From CBDAPI01 sp964565865 (GTDB lineage Bacteria > Acidobacteriota > UBA6911 > RPQK01 > CBDAPI01), in NCBI GenBank assembly GCA_964565865.1, contig CAZMGM010000028.1:1-28698 (forward strand): DNA of 28,698 nucleotides. Direction: 5' to 3'. The notes beneath the pieces are model-generated. The model was given only the letters and a program-made list of their open reading frames with translations, searched no databases and had not been told where the DNA came from. Both the position numbers and the translations under genes were made by a program. Shown here piece after piece: positions 7,528-15,478 of this stretch (positions are counted from its first letter, which is position 1; each line of letters opens with the position of its first letter).

Positions 7528-8706
7528 TCAGACCTGGAGAAGCTTGGCCTGGACCTCCGGGTATTTGTGACCCGACGCCGTATTGAAAACGACGATTCGG
7601 TCTCCGGAAGCGGCCCATCCAAGAGCTCTCAATCGCTTGAGGGCAGCCCAGCAGGCGGCGCCCTCCGGGCACATGAGGACTCCTTCCGCGTTACCGACTT
7701 CCAGAAGAGCCTCCTGGATCTCCTGGTCGGTTACGCTTACCGCACAGCCATTGCTCGCCCTGATGTATTCAAGGATCAGGAAGTCACCCAGAGCTTTGGG
7801 AACTCGAATTCCCGAAGCGATGGTGTCGGCATCAGGCCAGTAGTCCGACTCCTTTTGACCTTTCTCGAATGCCTGCACGATGGGAGCGCAACCGGAGGAC
7901 TGAACAGCAACCATGCGCGGTCGGCTAGCTTCAATCCAACCGAGTTGCTGCATCTCCTGGAAGGCTTTCCACATCCCGATCAGACCGGTGCCTCCACCGG
8001 TCGGGTAGAGAATCACATCGGGCAGGCTCCAACCGAACTGCTCGGCCAGTTCGTATCCCAGAGTCTTTTTTCCCTCGATTCGGTAGGGCTCTTTCAAAGT
8101 GGAGACATCGAACCAATCCTTCCCTTTTCCGGCCTCCGCCATGAACTGAGCCGCGTCGCTGATCAGGCCATCCACCCGGGTAACCCGGGCTCCTGCCACC
8201 ATACACTCCTCAAGATTGGTTCGAGGTGTGTTTCGCGGCATGAAGACATGAACTTCCAGGCCGGCCCTTGCTCCGTAGGCTGCCAGGGATCCTCCGGCGT
8301 TACCAGCGGTGGGGATCGCAAGGCTTTTGGCTCCCAGCCGTCGGGCCATGGTAACGGCAGCGGAGAGCCCCCGGTCCTTGAACGACCCGGTCGGGTTGTG
8401 GGATTCGTTTTTCATGAAGAGATGCGGAAGACCCAACCTTTCACCCAGCCTGGTCAGTGGGATGAGAGGAGTCCACCCCTCACCCAGCGAAACAATCTCC
8501 TCAGATTTGGCATCGGGGAGCACTTCTCGGTACCGCCACATGCTGGGAACTCGACCCCTGAGACTGTCACGGTTCAGGTGCATGGATGCGAGCTGATATC
8601 GCACGAGCAGGGGAGCAGCGGCGTCCGGGGAAAGGTTGTAAAGCTGGTCAGGTGGATACCGGGTACCGGTTTTCGAACACTCGAGGTAGTGGATTCTGTG
8701 GGTCAT
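7528..8706 (-). CDS. thrC: Threonine synthase
   Basis: PLP enzyme converting O-phosphohomoserine to threonine. The Schiff-base lysine is K110 in NESHNPTGSFKDRG, followed by the substrate/phosphate region IPTAGNAGGSLAAYGARAG and the PLP-phosphate loop PTGGGTGLIGMWKA. The N-terminal HYLECSKTGTRYP segment is typical of the longer plant/archaeal-type threonine synthases. The start is ATG 8706, four bases after the nadB stop, giving 392 residues; an open frame upstream to 8784 lies inside nadB and is unlikely to be used. It probably forms a transcription unit with nadB. A related cystathionine-type or threonine dehydratase enzyme is less likely. Confidence 0.9.
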   Translation of the reverse strand: MTHRIHYLECSKTGTRYPPDQLYNLSPDAAAPLLVRYQLASMHLNRDSLRGRVPSMWRYREVLPDAKSEEIVSLGEGWTPLIPLTRLGERLGLPHLFMKNESHNPTGSFKDRGLSAAVTMARRLGAKSLAIPTAGNAGGSLAAYGARAGLEVHVFMPRNTPRTNLEECMVAGARVTRVDGLISDAAQFMAEAGKGKDWFDVSTLKEPYRIEGKKTLGYELAEQFGWSLPDVILYPTGGGTGLIGMWKAFQEMQQLGWIEASRPRMVAVQSSGCAPIVQAFEKGQKESDYWPDADTIASGIRVPKALGDFLILEYIRASNGCAVSVTDQEIQEALLEVGNAEGVLMCPEGAACWAALKRLRALGWAASGDRIVVFNTASGHKYPEVQAKLLQV

Positions 8707-8710
8707 GGTA

Positions 8711-10303
8711 CTAGGTACCGTCGACCTGAAGTATTCTTGCCCGGGTGACCGTCCATCGGTCCCATTCCTGGGAATAGTCGACAAGACTGTGACACTTCCA
8801 TTGTCGGTGATTCTCTTCGGGATAGTCGACCCGATAGTGCGCTCCCCGGCTTTCTTCTCGGGACAGGGCTGCTGTCGCTATGGAGAGACCGTTCAAGCGT
8901 ATGTTTTCCATCTCACCCCAGGAGTCCTCCTCGGCCTCTTTCGGTCGGCTGGACCCCAGGAAGGAGATCGCTTCTTTCAATCCTTCAGCGGTTCGGACAA
9001 TGCCGATCCTGTCCGTCAACACATCCTGCAGGGCCTGATCTCTCAGCGGCTTGCCGGGACTGGCCAGCGAGATTGGATCGCACTGTCTGGCCCCGGGACA
9101 GGGGGACCATACGGATACGGGCCCGGTCATCGACTGGCCAGCTCGAGCCCCGAAAACCAGCCCGTCGAGAAGGGAGTTGCTGGCCAGTCGATTGCCGCCG
9201 TGGGCACCGTTACAGGCGACCTCACCGGCCGCGTAGAGCCCGGGGATACTGGTTCTTCCCCATAAGTCCGTCGCAATTCCGCCCATCATGTAGTGAGCTG
9301 CCGGGCAGACCGGGATCAAGTCCTTTCCCGGATCTAGTTTGAACTCGAGAAGGAGCGAGTAAACGGTAGGGAAGCGCTTCTCCACAAACTCGGAACTAAA
9401 GTGTCTCAGATCCAGGAAAGCGGCTTCATCCCCTCTCTTGTCACTCTCTTGTACGATGGCGCGAGAGACAATGTCCCGGGGGGCAAGTTCCGCCAGCGGA
9501 TGGTAGTCATCCATGAACCTGTCGCCTTGAACATCACACAGATAGGCACCCTCGCCTCTCAGTGCTTCTGTCAGCAGGAACGGACGTGCTCCCTGCAGCT
9601 TGAGTGCTGTGGGGTGGAACTGGACGAATTCCATATCGGCGAGTACTGCTCCAGCACGGAGAGCCAGCGCAAAGCCGTCCCCGGTAGAAACGGCTGGATT
9701 CGTGGTCTCTCGAAAGGCTGCCCCTAGTCCGCCTGTGGCAAGTAGGACTCTGGGTGCACGAATTTCCTGGATTGTGCCGTTCCTGGAATCAATGAAACGA
9801 ACGCCCTCGCATCCGGATGAGCCGACCAGAAGGTCAATTGCACAGCTGTGGGAGCGAAGGTGGATGTTGGCCGAAGCCCGGGCACATCGGATCAGGGTTC
9901 TGCTGATTTCACGACCCGTCGCGTCTCCTCCTGCATGGAGGATACGGTTCCTGCTGTGGGCTGCTTCACGGGTGAAATCAAGACCTCCTTCGACCCCGTC
10001 GAATTCCGCTCCCCAGTGGAGTAACTCACGGACCCGCAAGGGGCCTTCCTGTACAAGAACCCTCGTTGCAGCCCCGTCACACACTCCCGCCCCGGCTGCC
10101 ATGGTGTCCTCGTAATGAAGATCCGCATTGTCTCCCTCGTTCAAGGCGACGGCAATCCCTCCCTGAGCATACTCGGTGTTGGATTCTCTTGTGCCTGACT
10201 TGGCCAGAACCAGGACGTCTCCCTGCTGGGACAGTTCAAGGGCGGCCCGGGCCCCCGCGATCCCACTACCAATCACCAGATAGTCAGGGCATTTGTCGAG
10301 CAT
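8711..10303 (-). CDS. nadB: L-aspartate oxidase
   Basis: FAD enzyme oxidising L-aspartate to iminoaspartate, the first step of de novo NAD synthesis. The N-terminus has the dinucleotide-binding GSGIAGARAAL, then NTEYAQGGIAVAL, the flavin/substrate segments HSRNRILHAGGDATGREI and EFVQFHPTAL, and the catalytic region LAPRDIVSRAIV. The FAD C-terminal part AAHYMMGGIATDLWGRTSIPGLYAAGEVACNGAHGGNRLASNSLL is intact, and the helical tail is present. Length 530 is normal. nadA and nadC are not in the window. It is the first gene of the minus pair nadB-thrC. Confidence 0.96.
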   Translation of the reverse strand: MLDKCPDYLVIGSGIAGARAALELSQQGDVLVLAKSGTRESNTEYAQGGIAVALNEGDNADLHYEDTMAAGAGVCDGAATRVLVQEGPLRVRELLHWGAEFDGVEGGLDFTREAAHSRNRILHAGGDATGREISRTLIRCARASANIHLRSHSCAIDLLVGSSGCEGVRFIDSRNGTIQEIRAPRVLLATGGLGAAFRETTNPAVSTGDGFALALRAGAVLADMEFVQFHPTALKLQGARPFLLTEALRGEGAYLCDVQGDRFMDDYHPLAELAPRDIVSRAIVQESDKRGDEAAFLDLRHFSSEFVEKRFPTVYSLLLEFKLDPGKDLIPVCPAAHYMMGGIATDLWGRTSIPGLYAAGEVACNGAHGGNRLASNSLLDGLVFGARAGQSMTGPVSVWSPCPGARQCDPISLASPGKPLRDQALQDVLTDRIGIVRTAEGLKEAISFLGSSRPKEAEEDSWGEMENIRLNGLSIATAALSREESRGAHYRVDYPEENHRQWKCHSLVDYSQEWDRWTVTRARILQVDGT

Positions 10304-10341
10304 TGTGGCGTCTGTCTTGCGGTCGGACCTGGATCAGAGGT

Positions 10342-10350
10342 TATACTATA
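10342..10350. promoter_or_regulatory. Possible -10 elements in the nadB/lipoprotein divergent gap
   Basis: The 186-base gap between the divergent nadB and lipoprotein genes contains TATACTATA, giving TATACT on the plus strand and TATAGT on the minus strand. No good -35 is placed at 16-18 bases for either. A small hairpin (GTCGC...GCGAC) follows near 10398-10420. This is a weak visual call. Confidence 0.25.
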
Positions 10351-10489
10351 TTGCCCAGGGGTTGTAGATCCTAAATCGGCGGGTCCCGTTAGAGATTTCG
10401 TCGCCAGCGATCTGCGACGCCCGCGGACGCTCGTACCCTGAGAACACGACCGAAGCGCAGCATCCAGCTGTTGAATTCTATTACCGTTC

Positions 10490-10936
10490 GTGAGGCCGTC
10501 CTTGACAGCTTGGAAGGAAAGAAATTCAATCATACCATTCTGTCCGTTGCTGGTGATTGGATTGTTGTTTTCCTGCGGGAAAGTGGGAGATCCCCTGCCT
10601 CCGGTCATCCAATATCCGGACGCGATCGATGATCTTCAAGTGCAGGGGGGGAAACGAGGGCCCCGTCTCATCTTCAAGCTTCCTTCAACTGATATCGATC
10701 ATGTAGAGGTGTACCGCCTGTGCGCTCCGTTGCTGATTAAAGAGCGATCCGTGCTCATTGCCCGCCTTTTTCAGGACGAATTAGTGGAAGCGACCGAGCC
10801 GAACAAATTTGCTTTTGAGGATGGTGATCCGGCTGTCCGGGAGGGGTGCAGGTATGCAGTCAGGTTTGTAGATTCGACCGGTTTTCAGTCAGAATACTCC
10901 AACTTTGTTTCCTGGGCGGCCGGGTCGAGCCCATGA
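10490..10936 (+). CDS. Small lipoprotein of unknown function
   Basis: A 148-residue protein with a lipoprotein signal: hydrophobic PFCPLLVIGLLFSC with the lipobox LLFSC, C29 being the lipidated residue, followed by GKVGDPLPP. The mature part is short and beta-rich (DAIDDLQVQGGKRGPRLIFKLP, VEVYRLC, CRYAVRFVDSTGFQSEYSNFVSW), which reads like a single fibronectin type III-like domain. The start is a GTG with no clear ribosome-binding site, and a TTG at 10502 is an alternative. It lies about 30 bases upstream of the transaldolase-like gene on the same strand. Proteins of the form 'GKVGDPLPP' recur as unnamed lipoproteins; function unknown. Confidence 0.7.
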   Translation: MRPSLTAWKERNSIIPFCPLLVIGLLFSCGKVGDPLPPVIQYPDAIDDLQVQGGKRGPRLIFKLPSTDIDHVEVYRLCAPLLIKERSVLIARLFQDELVEATEPNKFAFEDGDPAVREGCRYAVRFVDSTGFQSEYSNFVSWAAGSSP

Positions 10937-10967
10937 AACCAAATCAACCAAAAGGAGGGACTCTCTC

Positions 10968-11624
10968 ATGAAGTTTTTTCTCGACACGGCCAATGTCGAT
11001 GAGATCAAGGAATGCCTGTCGCTCGGGGTCGTTGACGGTATCACCACGAACCCCTCGCTGATCTCCAAGACAGGTCGACCTTTTGACGAAGTGGCCGGAG
11101 AGATCTGCGAGTTAGTGGACGGCCCTGTGAGCCTGGAGGTGGTCGCCACCGAGGCAGAGGGCATGATCGAAGAGGCTCATAAACTGGTCGGAATCGCGCC
11201 CAACGTAGTGGTAAAGCTACCCACTATTAAGGAAGGATTAAAGGCGCTCAAAGTGCTCAGCGACGAAGGAATCCGGGTCAACATGACTCTGATTTTTCAG
11301 GCTCTTCAAGCGCTTCTGGCCGCCCGCAACGGAGCAGCCTACGTGAGCCCGTTTGTGGGCCGCATCGACGACATCAGCGGTGACGGCATGGAGTTGATCG
11401 CAAACATCAGGGAGATATACGATCAATATGGCTTTGAAACAGAGATTTTGGTCGCTTCGGTTCGTAGCCCCAAGCATGTTGTCGAGGCTGCCATGCTGGG
11501 GGCAGACGTCGTCACTATCCCCCCCGGCATACTTGACAAACTGATTCGGCATCCGTTGACAACGAGCGGTCTGGAGCAGTTTCTGGCCGACTGGAACAAA
11601 CGCGAGGAACTGATGGAAGCTTAG
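10968..11624 (+). CDS. Transaldolase-like / fructose-6-phosphate aldolase family protein
   Basis: A 218-residue TIM-barrel aldolase of the small MipB/TalC type. It begins MKFFLDTANVDEIKE with AAAAGGAGGG eight bases before the ATG. The conserved GITTNPSL and the Schiff-base lysine K83 in VVVKLPTIKEGLKAL are present, followed by NMTLIFQALQALLAARNGAAYVSPFVGRIDD and ILVASVRSPKHV. The family covers transaldolase (pentose phosphate pathway) and fructose-6-phosphate aldolase; the sequence alone does not separate them with certainty. Its TAG stop is the start of a TAGCAG hairpin, and the carboxyltransferase gene follows 50 bases later. Confidence 0.88.
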   Translation: MKFFLDTANVDEIKECLSLGVVDGITTNPSLISKTGRPFDEVAGEICELVDGPVSLEVVATEAEGMIEEAHKLVGIAPNVVVKLPTIKEGLKALKVLSDEGIRVNMTLIFQALQALLAARNGAAYVSPFVGRIDDISGDGMELIANIREIYDQYGFETEILVASVRSPKHVVEAAMLGADVVTIPPGILDKLIRHPLTTSGLEQFLADWNKREELMEA

Positions 11625-11656
11625 CAGCCCGTGGGATTCTCACTACGGGTTCCTAG
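11622..11656 (+). repeat. TAGCAG short copy with hairpin at the aldolase stop codon
   Basis: TAGCAGCCCGT and, 13-18 bases on, ACGGGTTCCTA form an imperfect inverted repeat whose CCCGT/ACGGG core is exact. The first TAG is the aldolase stop codon. Placed in the 49-base gap before the carboxyltransferase gene, it could act as a partial terminator or 3' stabiliser. Confidence 0.5.
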
Positions 11657-11673
11657 GCTCGAGGCTGTGTTGG

Positions 11674-13239
11674 ATGACGAGACGCGAGTCTGAACTGGAT
11701 CAGAAGCTGGGAGAACTGAAGCGGCGCCACTGGGAGGCGGAGGCAGGAGGGGGTGAGGGCCGAGTGGAGCGTCAGCATGCTGCCGGCAAGCTGACGGCCC
11801 GAGAGCGCATTGATTTTCTGCTCGACAAGGGCAGTTTCGAAGAACTCGACAAGTTTGTGGTCCATCGGTGCACGGACTTTGAGATGGAGGACAAGAGGAT
11901 TCCCGGCGACGGGGTTGTCACGGGCTATGGCAGGATCGACGGTCGAAGTATCTTTGTTTTCGCTCAGGACTTTACGGTATTTGGCGGAAGTCTGTCGGAG
12001 ACCTATGCCGCCAAGATTTGCAAAGTCATGGATCTCGCCGTCAAGATGGGTGCTCCCATCATCGGGTTGAATGACAGCGGCGGAGCCAGGATTCAGGAGG
12101 GCGTCGTAAGCCTGGCGGGCTACGCGGATATTTTCCTCAGAAACACTCTTGCCAGTGGTGTGATACCCCAGATATCAGCAATCATGGGACCCTGCGCCGG
12201 CGGGGCCGTCTATTCGCCCGCGATCACCGATTTTATCCTGATGGTCCAGAACAGCAGCTATATGTTCATTACCGGTCCTGACGTGATCCGGACCGTGACG
12301 GGAGAAGAGGTTTCCAAAAGCGAGTTGGGAGGAGCGTCGACTCATCAATCCAAGAGCGGACTGGCGCATCTGGTCGCCCCTGATGATGAAGCTTGTCTGG
12401 CTCAAATCAGAGAACTGCTCTCTTTTCTTCCGTCCAACAACATGGAGGGACCGCCAGTAACGGAGTGCAACGATCCGGTGAACCGTGTGGAGAAAGAATT
12501 GGATCAGATGGTTCCGGATGAACCGCACAAGCCCTACGATATCAGGAAAGTCATTCGGGCAGTTTTTGATTACAAGTACTTCTTCGAGCTTCAGGCCGAT
12601 TATGCATCCAACCTCGTTGTCGGTTTCTCACGGTTGAATGGAGAAAGCATTGGCATCGTGGCTAACCAGCCGGATGTGCTGGCGGGCACCCTAGACATCA
12701 ACTCTTCTGTAAAGGGTGCTCGCTTCGTGCGCTTCTGCGATGCGTTCAATATCCCCTTGATCGTTTTTGAGGACGTCCCGGGTTTTCTTCCCGGGGTTGA
12801 CCAGGAGCACGGGGGCATCATCAGACATGGAGCCAAGTTGCTCTACGCTTTTGCAGAGGCCACCGTGCCCAAAATCACTGTGATCACGAGGAAGGCCTAC
12901 GGCGGTGCGTACTGCGTGATGGCTTCCAAACACATTCGGGGGGACATGAACTACGCTTTCCCCACAGCCGAGATTGCTGTGATGGGTCCCCAGGGAGCCG
13001 TGGAAATTCTCCATCGGCGTGAACTTGCTGAGGCCCAGAATCCCGACGAATTCAAACAGGAAAAGACCGAAGAATTCCGGGCCAGGTTCGCCAACCCCTA
13101 TGTGGCCGCCGAGCGCGGTTTTGTTGATGCGGTCATCAGGCCCACAGAAACACGGCAGAGACTGGTTTCAGCGCTTTCAATGGCCCGTAACAAGCGGGAC
13201 AGCAACCCTCCCAAGAAGCATGGCAACATCCCTCTCTAG
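11674..13239 (+). CDS. Acyl-CoA (propionyl-CoA type) carboxylase beta subunit, carboxyltransferase
   Basis: Transfers CO2 from carboxybiotin to an acyl-CoA, most likely propionyl-CoA. The 521-residue sequence has the two crotonase-fold halves: N-terminal AAGKLTARERIDFLLDKGSFEELD, FTVFGGSLSETYAAKICKVMDLA, the GLNDSGGARIQEGV oxyanion region and MGPCAGGAVYSPAITDF; C-terminal VFEDVPGFLPGVDQEHGGIIRHGAKLLYA, RKAYGGAYCVM and the typical ending NPPKKHGNIPL. Similar enzymes are PccB, MmdA of methylmalonyl-CoA decarboxylase and MccB-like proteins; the biotin carboxylase downstream argues for a carboxylase rather than a decarboxylase. The TAG stop starts a 154-bp TAGCAG element separating it from that gene. 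Confidence 0.92.
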   Translation: MTRRESELDQKLGELKRRHWEAEAGGGEGRVERQHAAGKLTARERIDFLLDKGSFEELDKFVVHRCTDFEMEDKRIPGDGVVTGYGRIDGRSIFVFAQDFTVFGGSLSETYAAKICKVMDLAVKMGAPIIGLNDSGGARIQEGVVSLAGYADIFLRNTLASGVIPQISAIMGPCAGGAVYSPAITDFILMVQNSSYMFITGPDVIRTVTGEEVSKSELGGASTHQSKSGLAHLVAPDDEACLAQIRELLSFLPSNNMEGPPVTECNDPVNRVEKELDQMVPDEPHKPYDIRKVIRAVFDYKYFFELQADYASNLVVGFSRLNGESIGIVANQPDVLAGTLDINSSVKGARFVRFCDAFNIPLIVFEDVPGFLPGVDQEHGGIIRHGAKLLYAFAEATVPKITVITRKAYGGAYCVMASKHIRGDMNYAFPTAEIAVMGPQGAVEILHRRELAEAQNPDEFKQEKTEEFRARFANPYVAAERGFVDAVIRPTETRQRLVSALSMARNKRDSNPPKKHGNIPL

Positions 13240-13390
13240 CAGCCTGTTGTGGAGAGCGCTCGCGGCTGCCAACGGAGTACTGCGTTGCTCCTTGTCTCCG
13301 ATGAACCAGCATCGATTTTCTCCTTGTGCCTTGCCAGGCAACTCAGTTCCCTGGCGCGCGACCGAGCAGGACTTTTACCACGGGCGGTTA
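13237..13390. repeat. TAGCAG dispersed element, 154-bp copy inside the carboxylase operon
   Basis: The left end TAGCAGCCTGTTGTGGAGAG starts with the carboxyltransferase stop codon; the right end, read on the minus strand, starts TAACCGCCCGTGGTAAAAGT. Reading inward from the right it runs CGCGCGCCAGGGAACTGAG, TTGCCTGGCAAGGCAC, AAGGAG and ATCGATGCTGGT, close to the copy at 6371 over about 75 bases and to the inward-read right end at 2820. The ends match each other less well than in the 278-bp copy. No coding capacity. About 60 bases separate it from the biotin carboxylase start. Confidence 0.7.
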
Positions 13391-13451
13391 GGCGGTTCAC
13401 GAGGGGTTGCCGGCGCCGGTCCTGGGTCTTTCCTGGGGTAGGACTCCCAGC

Positions 13452-14984
13452 ATGTTTTCCAGAATCCTAATCGCTAACCGGGGTGAAATCGCTGTAAGGA
13501 TCATCCGGGCCTGTCGCGAGATGGGCATCTCTCCGGTCGTTGTTTATTCCTCGGCAGATCGAGAATCGCTGCCGGTACGGATGGCCGACTCGGCCAGATT
13601 CATCGGAAACGCGCCGGCCAGTGAAAGTTATCTATCGATCGAAAAAGTTCTGAAAGCAGCACAAGCCGTAGGAGCCGAAGCCATTCACCCCGGCTACGGT
13701 TTTCTCAGCGAGAACCCGCTTTTCGTGAGAGCCTGTGAGAAGGCTGGCATCACCTTCATAGGTCCTTCGGCTGAAAGCATGGAGGTCATGGGAGACAAGA
13801 TTCTGGCCCGCCGTACCATTGAGCAGGCCGGCGTACCGGTTGTTCCGGGCAGCCCAGGGAATCTCGACTCTATCTCTGAGGCAATCGCCGTAGCCGACTC
13901 GATCGGTTATCCGGTTATGCTCAAAGCCAGTGCGGGTGGCGGCGGAAAGGGAATACGTCGGGTCAGGGATGAAGACGACCTGAGAAGGGCCTTTGGGTTG
14001 ACGCGGGGAGAGGCTGAGGCGTCTTTTGGAGACTCCCGGGTGTTTCTCGAGAAGGTCATTTCCCGACCGCGACATATCGAGGTGCAAATTCTGGGGGATC
14101 AATTCGGGCAGCTGGTTCATGTGGGGGAGAGAGAGTGTTCGATCCAGCGCCGCCACCAGAAAATCGTCGAGGAATGTCCCTCTCCGCGGGTAGGAGACAG
14201 ATTCCGAGACGTACTGGGTGATGCGGCCCTCTCGGCCGCACGGGCCACAGATTACTTCAGTGTAGGAACAGTAGAGTTTTTGGTGGACGGACTCAGTGAG
14301 GATCCGGTGCCGCCGTTTTATTTCCTGGAGATCAACGCCAGGCTCCAGGTGGAGCACCCCATTACGGAGATGGTTTACGGAGTGGATCTGGTCAAGGAAC
14401 AGATCCGGGTCGCTGCGCGCCAGCCTCTGCAGCTGAAACAGGAACGACTGAATCCTCGAGGTGCAGCCCTGGAGTGTCGGATCTATGCGGAGGATCCGGG
14501 GAATCATTTCCTTCCCTCTCCGGGCCGGATTTCTACCTTGCTGGAGCCCTCGGGACCCGGGATCCGCAACGACAGCGGAGTCTTTCAGGGAGCGGTGATA
14601 CCGGTTGATTACGATCCTCTGATTTCAAAGCTCGTGGCCTGGGGCAAGGACAGAGAAGAGGCGTTGGAACGCATGACGCGTGCCCTTCGTGAATACCGGA
14701 TTGCTGGAGTGGCCACAACGATTCCCTTCTTTCGAACCTTGTTCAGACACCCGGATTTCCTGCGGGGAAACCTCTCCACAGAGTTCATCCAGGAACATGC
14801 ACTGCAGGAGACCGTTGCACAGGATCGGGCAGGAGCCGAGATCGCAGTGATTGGAGCTGCCCTGGACTACTTCCTCGAGGCGGGTCGGATCAGGCCTGAT
14901 TCGGATAGAAAACCGGAGAGCCCGTGGAAACGGGACGCACGAGCGCGCGGAATGCGAAAGGACTCGGGAAGTTTTTCGAAATGA
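13452..14984 (+). CDS. Biotin carboxylase subunit of acyl-CoA carboxylase
   Basis: ATP-grasp enzyme that carboxylates biotin on the carrier protein. The start ATG 13452 gives MFSRILIANRGEIAVRIIRACREMG, the standard N-terminus; an upstream start is not needed. The ATP-binding glycine loop GGGGKGIR is at residues 162-169, and the active-site EINARLQVEHPITE is at 293-306 with E293, N295 and R297. The 510 residues exceed free-standing AccC (about 450) but lack the carrier domain of fused PccA-type alpha subunits; the carrier is encoded separately by the next gene with an ATGA overlap. Together with the upstream carboxyltransferase this makes a three-piece propionyl/acetyl-CoA type carboxylase. 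The far C-terminus is low-complexity and charged. Confidence 0.93.
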   Translation: MFSRILIANRGEIAVRIIRACREMGISPVVVYSSADRESLPVRMADSARFIGNAPASESYLSIEKVLKAAQAVGAEAIHPGYGFLSENPLFVRACEKAGITFIGPSAESMEVMGDKILARRTIEQAGVPVVPGSPGNLDSISEAIAVADSIGYPVMLKASAGGGGKGIRRVRDEDDLRRAFGLTRGEAEASFGDSRVFLEKVISRPRHIEVQILGDQFGQLVHVGERECSIQRRHQKIVEECPSPRVGDRFRDVLGDAALSAARATDYFSVGTVEFLVDGLSEDPVPPFYFLEINARLQVEHPITEMVYGVDLVKEQIRVAARQPLQLKQERLNPRGAALECRIYAEDPGNHFLPSPGRISTLLEPSGPGIRNDSGVFQGAVIPVDYDPLISKLVAWGKDREEALERMTRALREYRIAGVATTIPFFRTLFRHPDFLRGNLSTEFIQEHALQETVAQDRAGAEIAVIGAALDYFLEAGRIRPDSDRKPESPWKRDARARGMRKDSGSFSK

Positions 14985-15478
14985 AGATCAAAGTGGACTC
15001 AGGGGGCCGGCTGTATGAGGTTGTTGTGAAGCGAGTTTCTCGCAGCGAGTTTCAAGTCGAGGTGAATGGTCGGATGTATCCGGTGGTCGTTCTGGTCCGT
15101 GAAGGTGAACAGCTGGTTCTGAGTCTGGGAGGTCGCATTGAGCACCTGGTCGTGTGGGGACGGGAAACCTGCTTCGTAGCCCGGAACGACCAGGTGTTCG
15201 AGTTACAGATCCAGGATCCCCGGCGCTCGCGAAGCGAGGGTTCCACGGTGCTTGCGACCCCGGGATCCGTTCAGGTCAAAGCCTCCATGTCGGGGAAAAT
15301 CGTGGCGGTTCTCAAACAGCAAGGAGAGAAGGTGGAGGAGGGAGAGGGACTTGTCATCGTTGAGTCCATGAAGATGCAGAACGAGCTGAAGTCTCCCAAG
15401 GCCGGCAGGGTCGCTATTTGCAACGCGCAGGTGGACGCCTCCGTCGAGGGGAGACAGTTGCTTTTTCAGATCGAGTAG
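14981..15478 (+). CDS. Biotin carboxyl carrier protein
   Basis: A 165-residue carrier. The C-terminal 75 residues form the biotinyl domain: VKASMSGKIVAVLKQQGEKVEEGEGLVIVESMKMQNELKSPKAG, with biotinylated K131 in ESMKM (EAMKM is the more common form). The N-terminal part (MKIKVDSGGRLYEVVVKRVS..., beta-rich) resembles the region that docks the carrier in propionyl-CoA carboxylases. ATG 14981 overlaps the biotin carboxylase stop as ATGA. The gene end overlaps the converging folC by 65 bp, so the last 20 or so codons are used on both strands. Confidence 0.92.
   Translation: MKIKVDSGGRLYEVVVKRVSRSEFQVEVNGRMYPVVVLVREGEQLVLSLGGRIEHLVVWGRETCFVARNDQVFELQIQDPRRSRSEGSTVLATPGSVQVKASMSGKIVAVLKQQGEKVEEGEGLVIVESMKMQNELKSPKAGRVAICNAQVDASVEGRQLLFQIE

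Noticed and set aside
7567..8748. Long plus-strand open frame (about 393 codons) opposite thrC
   Set aside because: It lies wholly antisense to a clearly recognised gene, shows no family motifs and is explained by codon bias of thrC on the other strand.
13632..14507. Long minus-strand open frame opposite the biotin carboxylase gene
   Set aside because: Antisense shadow of a confident gene; its sequence has no coherent domain.
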